Shown here: positions 33,897-43,534 of the stretch, piece after piece
How the letters are laid out: each line of letters begins with the position of its first letter
How positions within the stretch are numbered: position 1 is the first letter of the stretch
Virus record (IMG/VR): IMGVR_UViG_3300033146_004156
Location: 1 to 56,059 of that record
From: a virus
Direction: 5' to 3' (one strand)
Length of the DNA stretch: 56,059 nt
Position numbers and translations under genes: made by a program
Notes under the pieces: generated by a model
Seen by the model: only the letters and a program-made list of their open reading frames with translations
What the model was told of the DNA's origin: nothing
Databases searched by the model: none

Positions 33897-35986
33897 GTGC
33901 AGAATTAGCAATACTTAACAAAGCAAAAAACGAATCTGGCCATACTGTTGCAGCACCTTATTACGATGTAGATGAAACTAAACTGGATATTAGTGAAAAA
34001 ATTATAGGTAAAGATACAACCAATATTCATAATGTTTTCAATGATGAGAGCTGTATCGCTACATATCAATTCAATGGAGATGCTAATGATTTAAGTGGGA
34101 ATTATAATTTCACTAGTAATTTAGTAGATTATGTGGATGGTAATTTTCATAAAGCTATTGAATTTAATAATATCAATTCGCTATTAACATCTACAAGTTT
34201 ACAACCAATATTTGCACAAACAGATATTTCTATAAGTCAGTGGATTAAAGTAAAAGATTTTACATCCTTTGAATATATATGGAATGTTGGCGCAACCGTA
34301 GATAACTTTGCAATGACTCTTTATTTTAATAATGATACAATAGTATTTGGTTTAGTTGATAACGAGTATAATACACATAATCTTGTTGTACCCATAATAA
34401 AAAATAATGAATGGGTGCATATTGCTATAGTTCTAAATAATACTCACAGTAAATTATATATTAATGGAACGCTTGCTGGAGAAAACACTGATGTGTTTAC
34501 AAGAATTAGTATAACTCATGGGTTATTTGTTGGCGGGTGGGGTACTCATATAGATTTAAATAAATATACTGGACAATTAAATCAGATGAGAATATTTAAT
34601 AAAATATTATCAAATACTGAAGTTAAAGATTTATATAATGAATACAATATAGTCTCCGGATACGAAGGAACTTACTCAACAACAGATTTACACGATATCT
34701 TTAATGATGGTTCTGCAATTGCCACTTATACAATGGATGGTAATGTTAAAGATCTTTCAGGAAATTATGATGGTGTTGCTACTAATATTAATTATGCTAA
34801 GGGTAATTTTTATGGTTCAAGAAGTTCAGTTTTTGATGGGGCATCAAATATTGATTTATTAGAGCATGCATCGGCTTTTGAATCTAATAACTATTCAGTT
34901 TCGGGTTTTGTAACATTTAATAAACTCGAAGGGCAGAGAGGCATATTTAATAGTTTTTATTATCAAGCAAGTAATGTGTATTGGGGAATATTTATAGGCT
35001 ACTTCGGTTCTGCATTACAGGTTGTTCATATGAATAATGGTCCATGGGGCCTGGATGAACAACTAATTTCATTAGACTGCCTTATAGAAGATACTAAACA
35101 TTTTATTACAATAACTAGTAATGATGCATATGTTAAAATATATGCCGACAACATTTTAATTTCAGAAAAACAACTACCTTTAGCTGGTTGGGCTACAACA
35201 AAGGCACAAAAAATAGGGGATCTATTAACTGCTCAAATAGAGCAACTAAGAATATTTAACAGAGCATTAACAGAATCCGAAATAAATACACTATACACTG
35301 AAACTTTACCTCGCCCAATATCTGAAGATATTTCTGATATTTTTGAGGATAATAGTATTTTAGCTCATTATAAATTTAATAATAATGCAGTTGATGAGAC
35401 TGCAAATTATAATGGAACAGTACTTGATACTACTTATACAACAGGAAAATTTAATAAAGGTTTAGAGTTAAGTGGATATGGAAATAGTTATTTAAGTATC
35501 CCGCTTAAATTAAGTACAGTTTCATCTATTAGTTTATGGATAAACTTTAATAATTTTGACCACCGTATTGGTATATACAGTGAGTGGTGGAATTCATATG
35601 ATTGTTGTCATAACATGTGGGCTGCTGGTGGAGAAATACGAACACATACCCAACATGTTTGTACTTCTAGTGGTCAAACAAATGATTACCGCTCTAATTT
35701 AAAATTAGATTTAAATACTTGGTATAATGTAACTGCGATTTATGATGATACTAAACATGAAGTATATATTGATGGAATTAAAGTTATAGATGGCACTATA
35801 CAAGCTTTTACAGGAGGAAGGAATTTACGTTTTGGACCTTATTATCAAGATGTTTCAGTTTATCCAGATAGAACATTAGATGGTAGTATAGACCAAATAA
35901 GAATTTTTAATAAGGCTTTATCACATAAAGAAGTCTTAGATTTATATAATGAAATGCCAGAATTAAAGGCGGTAATACAAAAATGA
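33893..35986 (+). CDS. LamG-type tail adhesin C (array copy 1), three domains
   Basis: Protein of 697 residues. The tag 'MSAELAILNKAKNESGHTV' is nearly identical to that of C' (39500). Three LamG-like domains at about 45-252, 262-478 and 485-690, each with the opening 'IATYQFNGDANDLSGNYN' type and the closing 'IEQLRIFNRALTESEINTLY' type. Short linkers 'HDIFNDGSAIATYTMDGN' connect them. The third has a Cys pair (YDCCHNMW) absent from others. It ends 'YNEMPELKAVIQK', an ending also seen in C' and, modified, in D'. Overlaps the next gene by ATGA. Confidence 0.7.
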   Translation: MSAELAILNKAKNESGHTVAAPYYDVDETKLDISEKIIGKDTTNIHNVFNDESCIATYQFNGDANDLSGNYNFTSNLVDYVDGNFHKAIEFNNINSLLTSTSLQPIFAQTDISISQWIKVKDFTSFEYIWNVGATVDNFAMTLYFNNDTIVFGLVDNEYNTHNLVVPIIKNNEWVHIAIVLNNTHSKLYINGTLAGENTDVFTRISITHGLFVGGWGTHIDLNKYTGQLNQMRIFNKILSNTEVKDLYNEYNIVSGYEGTYSTTDLHDIFNDGSAIATYTMDGNVKDLSGNYDGVATNINYAKGNFYGSRSSVFDGASNIDLLEHASAFESNNYSVSGFVTFNKLEGQRGIFNSFYYQASNVYWGIFIGYFGSALQVVHMNNGPWGLDEQLISLDCLIEDTKHFITITSNDAYVKIYADNILISEKQLPLAGWATTKAQKIGDLLTAQIEQLRIFNRALTESEINTLYTETLPRPISEDISDIFEDNSILAHYKFNNNAVDETANYNGTVLDTTYTTGKFNKGLELSGYGNSYLSIPLKLSTVSSISLWINFNNFDHRIGIYSEWWNSYDCCHNMWAAGGEIRTHTQHVCTSSGQTNDYRSNLKLDLNTWYNVTAIYDDTKHEVYIDGIKVIDGTIQAFTGGRNLRFGPYYQDVSVYPDRTLDGSIDQIRIFNKALSHKEVLDLYNEMPELKAVIQK

Positions 35987-36606
35987 GTAAAGAATTAACT
36001 AGTGCTAGAAGTGTTGTAGCTTATGGTATGAGAGCAATAAAAGATGAAAATTTTAACTCTGAGACAATGATTGATGTTACATTAGATGCTTCCATGAATA
36101 ATCCTGTATCGTCAGGCACAAAAATTATAATACCATATCGAGATGGTGATTATGAACAAGTCTATGAAGTACCTAACAAATGTGTTAGATTATCAGATGG
36201 AACTATGTGGTGTCATACATACAATGTTCCCGATAATAGTAATGAAGCTGGAGTAAAAGCAGCTATCAAAGCAGAATTTGGTGACTCTGCTGTAATTTTA
36301 GATTGGTCCGATTTAATTGCGTATCATTCAGTCAATGGGGATTTACAACCTATGTTTGATTTAGCTACAAATCTTAACATAACACTTTATAGCGGTATTT
36401 ATGGAATATGCCAATATTATGGAGACTATACCCAATCAAGTTCAAAAAAATATTTTGTTGCTAGTGAAGCACAATATCATACATCTAGTTTTTCTGTATT
36501 TGCAACACTTGGGGTTGGTGAAGGCACACACGGAGATGATTTAGCAAATATGAGTTCTGGAGATGGACAATTTCCTTGTTATGTTAAAATTCCGACACCA
36601 GTATAA
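35983..36606 (+). CDS. Adhesin-array protein D (copy 1), no LamG domain
   Basis: Protein of 207 residues. N-terminal tag 'MSKELTSARSVVAYGMRAIK' then 'SETMIDVT' is shared with D' (41681). The remainder is a single domain unlike LamG, with 'DGDYEQVYEVPNKCVRLSDG', 'MWCHTYNVPD' and a Gly/Ser-rich C-terminus. The domain has four Cys. It may be an attachment or regulatory member of the appendage. No family recognised. Its stop overlaps a TATAAATA at 36602, so the second array copy has its own promoter. Confidence 0.6.
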   Translation: MSKELTSARSVVAYGMRAIKDENFNSETMIDVTLDASMNNPVSSGTKIIIPYRDGDYEQVYEVPNKCVRLSDGTMWCHTYNVPDNSNEAGVKAAIKAEFGDSAVILDWSDLIAYHSVNGDLQPMFDLATNLNITLYSGIYGICQYYGDYTQSSSKKYFVASEAQYHTSSFSVFATLGVGEGTHGDDLANMSSGDGQFPCYVKIPTPV

Positions 36607-36609
36607 ATA
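36602..36609 (+). promoter_or_regulatory. Late promoter (TATAAATA) for the second adhesin cassette
   Basis: Exact octamer overlapping the stop of gene D and 17 bases before gene A'. It is the only TATAAATA I noticed between 28566 and 45405, and stands exactly at the junction of the duplicated cassettes. Confidence 0.65.
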
Positions 36610-36626
36610 GTATAAAAAGGACTTAA

Positions 36627-38678
36627 ATGAGTGCAGAATTAGCGGAAGATATACAAGTCCTTGATAAAATTGGTGGAAATAAATTTTCAGACACTAAAGG
36701 TGTATATATAATAGTTGATGATTTTACATCACATTACAAGTTAGAAAGCAATGCACTAGATGCAACAGGAAACTACAATGGTACTGAACTAGGAAATACA
36801 TACGAATTGGTAAATGGTAAAGGGTCAGTAGCTAGTTTTGATGGAGTGGATGATTATATAACTATACCTAGTGATGCTACATCATTAGATAATACTACAT
36901 TTTGTTTTTGGTACCGAGTAACAGGCACAGGAACTGGTGGAGATGATTCTGAATTACCATCTGATGTGTTCTTCAGTAAGGGTAGATATAATAGTTCTTT
37001 CACTGGAATGGTTGTACTTAGAGCAAACGATGCTACAGTAGCCAAGGTAATGTATCATAAAGGATCTGGAGTTATTGGTAATGCATTATACGTGTTTGAT
37101 ATACCAGCTGAGGTAGGAACTTTCCACCATTTAGCTTTCCATCATGATAATTCAGGTGTTGATAGTGTTCTTACAGTATTTATTGATGGAGAATATCATG
37201 GATCTCATTCTACTACTAACTCAACATTTGATAATTCTTTAGATTTAATGATAGGGGCTGGACTCACATATAATAATGGGACTATAGGTGATTTTCTCAA
37301 AGGTAACATATCAAACCTAAGAATTTATGATAGAGTATTATCTTCGCTAGAGATAAATTCAATTTATAACTCAGAATTGGATAATACACCAAAATATAAA
37401 AACAAACTAAGTGTCTTAGACTTCTTAACAGATACTGACCCTACTCCTCAAGATTATGTAGCGTATTACCCTTTGACTGGAACAGCTGAGGATAAGACTG
37501 GAAATTATGATGGTGTTGAGAATGGTGGTTTAACTTATGTTGATGATTCTGAGAGAGGAAGTGTTGTAAATTTTGATGGAGTTGATGATATTATTTCTGA
37601 TTCAATATATAATATTAGTGACTCAGGTAGTTTATCATATTATATTAAGTCTAATGATTTAATTAAACAACATATTCAAACGAGTAAATTTTTCTGTTAT
37701 AGAGACTATATTTTTATATGGGATGCCAATAATGGAAAGGAAAATTATACATCATATAATATGAGTAGTTTTATGAAAACAGGTGAATGGAATCACATAT
37801 ACGTAGATACAAATACTATAGCCGTTAATGGTCATATTATAGATGTCACAGGAGTAAGCGGGGTAGCTTCGTATATATATGATGTGGGGACTATTGGTGG
37901 AGGTTTTAATAGAACGAATGGATTTTATTACGCTAACACTCAATTATCAAGTATAAGAATCTATGATAGAGTACTATCAACAAAAGAAATAGAAACAATT
38001 TACAACTATGAAAAGATTACACATAATGTTCCAGTAGATGATGGACTAATTGCTTATTATCCATTGAAGAAAAATTCGAAGGATAATTGGTACAATCAAT
38101 TCAATGGCACTGATACAGGTGTTGTTTATGATGGACAGAGTGCTAGTTTTGATGGAGTTGATGATAAAATCGATATTAGTCAAATTTCGAGTCAACTAAA
38201 AATACAAAATTTTAGCATAAGTTGTTGGGTAAAAAAGGTAGATGATTCAAATGTTACATTTTTCGGCTACACTAATCATAATTACTATTATGGATACACT
38301 CTTAATTCAATTAACTCTAAGTATAGATTCACATCATATGGTGATAATGGAGTAGCTCAGATTGATATTCAATCAGAAAGTAATATCGTAGTTGGAAAAT
38401 TTCAACATGTAGTGGTTACAATTTCTGACAATAATATTCGTATGTATATTAATGGAGAGATAATCATATCTGAATCAAGTCAAAATATTCTGTTTGATAC
38501 TACCATGTATAGTCTCATAGGCGAAAATTCAATCAGAAACGATTATAATAGATATATGAAGGGCAACTTATCTGATTTCAGATTTTACAACAAAGCTCTG
38601 AGTGATAATGAAATAAAAGAAATCTACGACACTGAATTACCAGAATTTATAGATTTAACAATACCAAAAAAAGGATAA
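36627..38678 (+). CDS. LamG-type tail adhesin A' (array copy 2), three domains
   Basis: Protein of 683 residues. The tag 'MSAELAEDIQVLDKIGGN' matches gene A; the rest does not follow A. Three LamG-like domains at about 30-248, 265-462 and 468-678. Typical parts: 'HYKLESNALDATGNYNGTE', 'SFDGVDDYITIP', 'FHHLAFHHDNSG', 'VFIDGEYHGS' and 'LRIYDRVLSSLEINSIYN'. The third ends 'DFRFYNKALSDNEIKEIYD'. A therefore kept the N-terminus but exchanged its binding region: one LamG plus unique domain in A, three LamG in A'. RBS AAAAGGAC. Confidence 0.7.
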   Translation: MSAELAEDIQVLDKIGGNKFSDTKGVYIIVDDFTSHYKLESNALDATGNYNGTELGNTYELVNGKGSVASFDGVDDYITIPSDATSLDNTTFCFWYRVTGTGTGGDDSELPSDVFFSKGRYNSSFTGMVVLRANDATVAKVMYHKGSGVIGNALYVFDIPAEVGTFHHLAFHHDNSGVDSVLTVFIDGEYHGSHSTTNSTFDNSLDLMIGAGLTYNNGTIGDFLKGNISNLRIYDRVLSSLEINSIYNSELDNTPKYKNKLSVLDFLTDTDPTPQDYVAYYPLTGTAEDKTGNYDGVENGGLTYVDDSERGSVVNFDGVDDIISDSIYNISDSGSLSYYIKSNDLIKQHIQTSKFFCYRDYIFIWDANNGKENYTSYNMSSFMKTGEWNHIYVDTNTIAVNGHIIDVTGVSGVASYIYDVGTIGGGFNRTNGFYYANTQLSSIRIYDRVLSTKEIETIYNYEKITHNVPVDDGLIAYYPLKKNSKDNWYNQFNGTDTGVVYDGQSASFDGVDDKIDISQISSQLKIQNFSISCWVKKVDDSNVTFFGYTNHNYYYGYTLNSINSKYRFTSYGDNGVAQIDIQSESNIVVGKFQHVVVTISDNNIRMYINGEIIISESSQNILFDTTMYSLIGENSIRNDYNRYMKGNLSDFRFYNKALSDNEIKEIYDTELPEFIDLTIPKKG

Positions 38679-38681
38679 GAA

Positions 38682-39503
38682 ATGTCAGCAGAGTTAGCAA
38701 CAATACAACAAATTAAGAAAAAGAAAGATATGTATGCAATACATGAAGATAATTTTATTCCAAATAAACAGATTGATATTTCTGGGATGTTTCCTGAGAC
38801 TACATTAATAGATAAGAAAATAGTCCTAGATATAGAAGAACCTCAAGAATATATTAGTACAGTAAGTAATGTAGACCCATTCGATGATGATTCTGGAGTT
38901 GCTCTTTATCAGTTCGATGGAGATGTTTTAGATACTGGTGGCAATTATCATGGAACTAATTCTGGAGTTACATTTGAATCCGGTAAGTATAATCAATGTG
39001 GTTATTTTGATGGAAATCATCAAATTACAACAAATGTTCCATATTTTACAGGAGACTTTACAATCAGTGCTCATATCAAAACAGATGGAACAGCTGGAGG
39101 ATACTTGGCATCTGAATGGAATTCTTCTGGTGGGTATGGTATTTTTATTTCTATCGGACATGATGCTATTGGACTTGGGGCATATAACGGGACTAATCAA
39201 ATATCTACATGGGGTTTGGTAGATCATGACAATGGTAATAGCTGGAATCATGTCACATTCTCCTTTAATGGAACTACTGATGTTGACGGTGTTAAATTAT
39301 TTTTCAATGGTAAGGAAGTTGGATCTGGTTCATCAACTAGTGCAGTGTTAAGTGGTGCTTCACATCCTTTATATATTGGAACTACAATGCATAGTACGCA
39401 ATTTGATGGTAAAATAGATCAATTCAGAATATTCAACAGAGCTTTAAACGAAAAAGAGATAAATATATTATATAACGAAAAAATTGAAAGGCATCTTACA
39501 TGA
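38682..39503 (+). CDS. LamG-type tail adhesin B' (array copy 2), one domain
   Basis: Protein of 273 residues. Tag 'MSAELATIQQIKKKKDMYAI' then 'HEDNFIPNKQIDIS' as in B. It has one LamG-like domain (about 60-270) corresponding to the second domain of B: the linker 'PQEYISTVSNVDPFDDDSG' and the domain start are the same, after which the sequences diverge ('FTISAHIKTDGTAGGYLASE'), and the close 'IDQFRIFNRALNEKEINILY' is again the same. The gene looks like B with its first LamG domain deleted and the middle of the second replaced. ATGA overlap with C'. Confidence 0.7.
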   Translation: MSAELATIQQIKKKKDMYAIHEDNFIPNKQIDISGMFPETTLIDKKIVLDIEEPQEYISTVSNVDPFDDDSGVALYQFDGDVLDTGGNYHGTNSGVTFESGKYNQCGYFDGNHQITTNVPYFTGDFTISAHIKTDGTAGGYLASEWNSSGGYGIFISIGHDAIGLGAYNGTNQISTWGLVDHDNGNSWNHVTFSFNGTTDVDGVKLFFNGKEVGSGSSTSAVLSGASHPLYIGTTMHSTQFDGKIDQFRIFNRALNEKEINILYNEKIERHLT

Positions 39504-41659
39504 GCGCAGAATTAGCAATACTTAACAAAGCAAAAAACGAAGCCGGTCATACTGTTTGTGTTCCAGAATATGATTACGATCCTTCTGATGAAGTTGATAT
39601 TAGTCGTAAAGTTTTGGGTGAATCTACACTTAATATAGTAGATGAAGCAACTATACACAATACTGATCCATTTGGTGATGGTAGTCTAGTGCATAAAATG
39701 GAAATGAATGACATTAATCCTACCATTGGCACAGCTGTAACAAATAATAATATTACTTTTGTTGATGAAAGTATGTTTGGTGGATCAAGTGTGTTTAATG
39801 GCACAAATTCAACATTTCTTTACGATGCAGATATTAAACCTGTTTTGACTAATCATTTCACAATAAGTGCATTTTGTAAAGCAAGTTCGATAATCAATAG
39901 CTCATATATATATTTGAGCGGTTGGACTACTCAAAATGCTAGTAGTTTAATACAATTACATCCTACTGGAATTTATGCATCTATCATTGATGGTTCTGGG
40001 CACTGGCATAATGTCTCATACATACGCACACCACCTATAAATGAATGGATTAGTATAATACTCATTTATTCAAGTACAGGATTGAAGTTATATGTGAATG
40101 GAGATTTAAAAAACGAAATATCAGGATCATTCAGCATAAAAAACATAGATGCAAATGTGCAAGTTGGTGGTTGGTATGATAATAATTCTAATTATTTCGA
40201 TGGTTTAATAGACCAAGTGGAAATATATAATAGACCATTAGAACATCATGAAGTACAAAAAATTTACAATTTAAGATCTTCTAATTATTACGAAGATACT
40301 ACAGATGTTAGAAAAATCCATGATATCTTTAATGACAGTTCTGCGATTGCCACTTATACAATGGATGGTAATGTCAAAGATTTAAGTGGAAATTATGATG
40401 GAGTTCCAACTAATATTAGTTATGGAAAGGGCGATTTTTATGGTAGTAGAAGTACTGTATTTAATGGTGTTGATAGTAAAATAATGATACCTAATCCTGA
40501 TGATTTTAAGATTGAAAACGATAGTGTAAGTGTATGGTTTAAAGTTGAGCACTCATCTAATGCAGTTGTTGTATTTAATAATAATACAGCTTCTTCTGGT
40601 GGTGGACGGACAATCAATGGTGGATTTTTAATAAAATTGGTTGATGGAACTATTCGCACAGATCATTTTATGAAGGACGTTGAGACTAATACAGACTACT
40701 TGGGTAATACTAACACTTCATATGCTGGTATATCTGTCACACCGTATAATTCAAACACTTGGAATAATTTAGTTATTGTTCGAGAATCCCTAAACACACA
40801 CAAAATATATTTAAATGGCATATTTGTAAATTCAGTATCCACATTGCAAAATATGAGGTGGAGTTCAGACTCTAGCAGGGATAATGTAAGTATAGGTATG
40901 TTATATGAAAGTGATACAGATTATTTTCCACTAAATGGTGAAATAGACCAACTAAGAATTTTCAACAGAGCCTTAACTGAATCTGAAATAAATGTACTTT
41001 ATACAGAAACTCTTCCAAGACCTCAAACAGTAAATAATTCTGATGTCTTTAATGATGGTAGTATTTTAGCTCATTATAAGTTCAATGGAAATGCATTAGA
41101 CGAAACTGGTAATTATAATGGAGTTGAAACAAATGTAACTTATGATGATGATGGTAAGTTTGGAAAATGTTTAGAAATGCCAGATATTGGTAATACTGGA
41201 AAAATTAATACTGGGACGATAACAGGTGACGTAATATCCTTAAGTTTATGGGCCAATATACCAATTTTTAAAGTTAGTGGGAGTTTATTCTATACTACAT
41301 CAAAAATTGGTATATATCTTATTGATAATGGGATTGCCATGCATTACAATAATGTTTGGTCTGGACCATTAAATTGTGTATTGCCTATAGATAATTTATT
41401 TCATCATTATGTGGTTACATCAAGAGACAATTTGTGTGTGTTGTATATAGATGGTATAGATAGTGCACAATTTGATATTACTGGAGGCACTCCACTAACA
41501 AATATAGAAATTGACATCGGCGGGGATGGAACCAGCTCATATTGCTTAAATGAATCTTTGACTGACCAACTAAGAATCTTCAACAGAGCCTTAACTCCTT
41601 TAGAAGTCTTAAAATTATATGAAGAAAAACCAGAATACAAAGCGGTTATTACAAAATGA
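39500..41659 (+). CDS. LamG-type tail adhesin C' (array copy 2), three domains
   Basis: Protein of 719 residues with the C-type tag 'MSAELAILNKAKNEAGHTV'. Three LamG-like domains at about 55-268, 278-500 and 510-712, matching C domain for domain: linkers 'HDIFNDSSAIATYTMDGN' and 'ILAHYKFNGNALDETGNYN' and ends 'IDQLRIFNRALTESEINVLY' and 'DQLRIFNRALTPLEVLKLY' are close, while the cores between them differ. This fits conserved scaffolding with diversified binding faces. Ends 'YEEKPEYKAVITK'. Confidence 0.7.
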   Translation: MSAELAILNKAKNEAGHTVCVPEYDYDPSDEVDISRKVLGESTLNIVDEATIHNTDPFGDGSLVHKMEMNDINPTIGTAVTNNNITFVDESMFGGSSVFNGTNSTFLYDADIKPVLTNHFTISAFCKASSIINSSYIYLSGWTTQNASSLIQLHPTGIYASIIDGSGHWHNVSYIRTPPINEWISIILIYSSTGLKLYVNGDLKNEISGSFSIKNIDANVQVGGWYDNNSNYFDGLIDQVEIYNRPLEHHEVQKIYNLRSSNYYEDTTDVRKIHDIFNDSSAIATYTMDGNVKDLSGNYDGVPTNISYGKGDFYGSRSTVFNGVDSKIMIPNPDDFKIENDSVSVWFKVEHSSNAVVVFNNNTASSGGGRTINGGFLIKLVDGTIRTDHFMKDVETNTDYLGNTNTSYAGISVTPYNSNTWNNLVIVRESLNTHKIYLNGIFVNSVSTLQNMRWSSDSSRDNVSIGMLYESDTDYFPLNGEIDQLRIFNRALTESEINVLYTETLPRPQTVNNSDVFNDGSILAHYKFNGNALDETGNYNGVETNVTYDDDGKFGKCLEMPDIGNTGKINTGTITGDVISLSLWANIPIFKVSGSLFYTTSKIGIYLIDNGIAMHYNNVWSGPLNCVLPIDNLFHHYVVTSRDNLCVLYIDGIDSAQFDITGGTPLTNIEIDIGGDGTSSYCLNESLTDQLRIFNRALTPLEVLKLYEEKPEYKAVITK

Positions 41660-41680
41660 TAAACAATATAAAGGAAAGAT

Positions 41681-42988
41681 ATGTCAAGTGAATTAACACA
41701 AGCAAAACAAATTAAACCTTATGGTATGAGAATTATATCACCAGAAAGATACGATGAAAATACAATGATAGATGTTACAGAATCTGTAGAAAATTCCCGC
41801 ACTAATGTTGAGCATGTTGTAATAAATGGTAGTACAACAACATTAGAAGATTTAAGTAATTACGCAGATATTTCAGCAATTGAAGCATCTGGCACGTTTC
41901 TAACTGATTCAACTTATGGAATTTCTTGGGGGCAACATATTGAATCTGATACATCATTAGATTTAATTATAGATGATGTCAATATATCAGAAGTACAATT
42001 TACTATAAGTGGTATATTAAATTCAAATTCGTTAGGATGGATGCATATTCTTATATATAATGCCGATGAAGAATATATAAGTTCTTCAACTATTAGAGAT
42101 GCCTGGGCAGCTGATTCAGTAGGCCAGACTTATGTAAGAGATGATATACTAATACAATCTCAATCAGCAATTAATATTATAAACGATACCATTATAGTTA
42201 AAGATATTAATATTACAAAAATAGTGGTTGGAATTTATTATATGCCTGGTTATAGTAAATCTCCAAGATGGATAAATTATTTAAAATATATTACTTCTAC
42301 TATAAAAGATGTAGAAATTAACACAACACACATTCACGATATTTTTGAAGATAATTCTATACTAGCGACTTATAGATTTAATGGCGATACTAAAGATATT
42401 GGTGGGAATTATAATGGTACTAATAATGGAGTTACATTTAATTCTGGAAAATTCGGAGAAGCTGGTACCTTTAATGGTGTGGATAGTAATATAGATATTG
42501 AGAATAATTCAAAATTTAATGTAAATACAACAGGTGCTATTACAATTTCTGGGTGGACTAAACTTGATAATTTTACAATAGAAAGTTATTTATTCAGCAC
42601 TAATAGTAATTCAAATACAACTTACAGCTATTATTTAGGAATAAATAATACTTCTAAAGTTGCATTATGCGGACATTGTAATGGAACTAATTGGAGTAAT
42701 GCGCATGGTACTACTGTTATAAAGCCAAATACTTGGTATTTTTTAACTGGTATTATAGTTAATGGTGGAGGTATTTCTATTTATCTTAATGGTAAATTAG
42801 AAGGGACAGCAACAGCACAACCAACAACTAATAATGTTATTGATGTTTGTATAGGGAGAAGTAGAGAATATTATTTAGATGGTAAAATAGATCAATTAAG
42901 AGTATTTAATAGAGCTTTAACAAAAGATGAAGTTTTAACTCTTTATAATGAAAGAGAAGATTATAAATGTGTAATTCCTATGCAATAG
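41681..42988 (+). CDS. LamG-type tail adhesin D' (array copy 2)
   Basis: Protein of 435 residues. The tag 'MSSELTQAKQIKPYGMRIIS' then 'ENTMIDVT' matches D. Residues 45-210 form a beta domain not related to D's domain ('DLIIDDVNISEVQFTISGIL', 'WMHILIYNADEEYISSS'), and residues 222-430 are one LamG-like domain ('ILATYRFNGDTKDIGGNYN', 'WYFLTGIIVNGGGISIYLNG', 'IDQLRVFNRALTKDEVLTLY'). It ends 'YKCVIPMQ', paralleling the C and C' ends. Last of the array; its end overlaps the convergent HD-domain gene by 11 bases. Confidence 0.7.
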   Translation: MSSELTQAKQIKPYGMRIISPERYDENTMIDVTESVENSRTNVEHVVINGSTTTLEDLSNYADISAIEASGTFLTDSTYGISWGQHIESDTSLDLIIDDVNISEVQFTISGILNSNSLGWMHILIYNADEEYISSSTIRDAWAADSVGQTYVRDDILIQSQSAINIINDTIIVKDINITKIVVGIYYMPGYSKSPRWINYLKYITSTIKDVEINTTHIHDIFEDNSILATYRFNGDTKDIGGNYNGTNNGVTFNSGKFGEAGTFNGVDSNIDIENNSKFNVNTTGAITISGWTKLDNFTIESYLFSTNSNSNTTYSYYLGINNTSKVALCGHCNGTNWSNAHGTTVIKPNTWYFLTGIIVNGGGISIYLNGKLEGTATAQPTTNNVIDVCIGRSREYYLDGKIDQLRVFNRALTKDEVLTLYNEREDYKCVIPMQ

Positions 42989-43427
42989 TACCTTTTCCCA
43001 AATCATCATATTTTTGAAATAACTCTAGGTCTTTTTTAAATTTTACAGTTAAAGTATTATAAATTTGTGCTTTAACTGTGAATCTTTCGTAGTCACCTTT
43101 AACATAACATTTTTCCATATCTCTTAATAAATAATGATAACGAACTAAATTTTTAGTATAGTCACTAATAAATGGAATATCTGCAATCATTAAATATGAT
43201 GCTTCTTCGTGGTCAGTAAAACTATATTCTTTATTAATAATATCTTCTGGTTTTTGATAAGCGGTAAATGGTTTTCCAATATCATGCAAAAATGCAGCAG
43301 GAATCATTTTATAATTACCGGCTTTTACTGTTTCATAAACAACTCTTAAGGTATGAACAACAACACCATGTTTGTGCCATGCATTCTGCCTCCAAAAAGC
43401 TGTTGTCATAATCGCTTTAATATTCAT
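42978..43427 (-). CDS. HD-domain phosphohydrolase
   Basis: Protein of 149 residues with HD-superfamily metal residues: 'HKHGVVVHTLRVVYE' (first His), 'AAFLHDIGKPFTA' (the HD pair) and 'FTDHEEASYLMI' (following His). Such proteins remove phosphates from nucleotides or cyclic nucleotides. It is short and single-domain. Well-formed RBS (GAAGGAGA) and TATAAT-type promoter suggest early expression. Possible roles are nucleotide metabolism or removal of a host signalling nucleotide; the substrate cannot be read from sequence. Confidence 0.8.
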   Translation of the reverse strand: MNIKAIMTTAFWRQNAWHKHGVVVHTLRVVYETVKAGNYKMIPAAFLHDIGKPFTAYQKPEDIINKEYSFTDHEEASYLMIADIPFISDYTKNLVRYHYLLRDMEKCYVKGDYERFTVKAQIYNTLTVKFKKDLELFQKYDDLGKGTIA

Positions 43428-43451
43428 ACAATCTCCTTCTCTTTATAGTAT

Positions 43452-43478
43452 ATTATAACATGTTTAACGTTAAAGCAC
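43452..43478 (-). promoter_or_regulatory. Early-type promoter for the HD gene
   Basis: Minus strand: TTTAACGTTAAACATG then TTATAATATACTATAAAG, TATAAT at 43452-43457. Same pattern as 28482-28509. Upstream of it, in the rest of the gap (43481-43510), TTAGTTAT...ATAACTAA is an 8-base inverted repeat with 14-base loop, perhaps a weak terminator of the P-loop gene. Confidence 0.55.
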
Positions 43479-43534
43479 GGTTAGTTATTGGAACTAGTTT
43501 TGATAACTAATATTCGTTTAAAATTAGATTTAGA

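Noticed and set aside
38928-39251. Minus-strand ORF of 107 codons in adhesin B'
   Set aside because: Antisense to the LamG domain; Ile/Ser/Thr composition is due to the sense strand; a similar shadow occurs in B.
43481-43510. Strong terminator after the intein-containing gene
   Set aside because: The stem is AT-only apart from one pair and no T-run follows, so it is only mentioned, not called.
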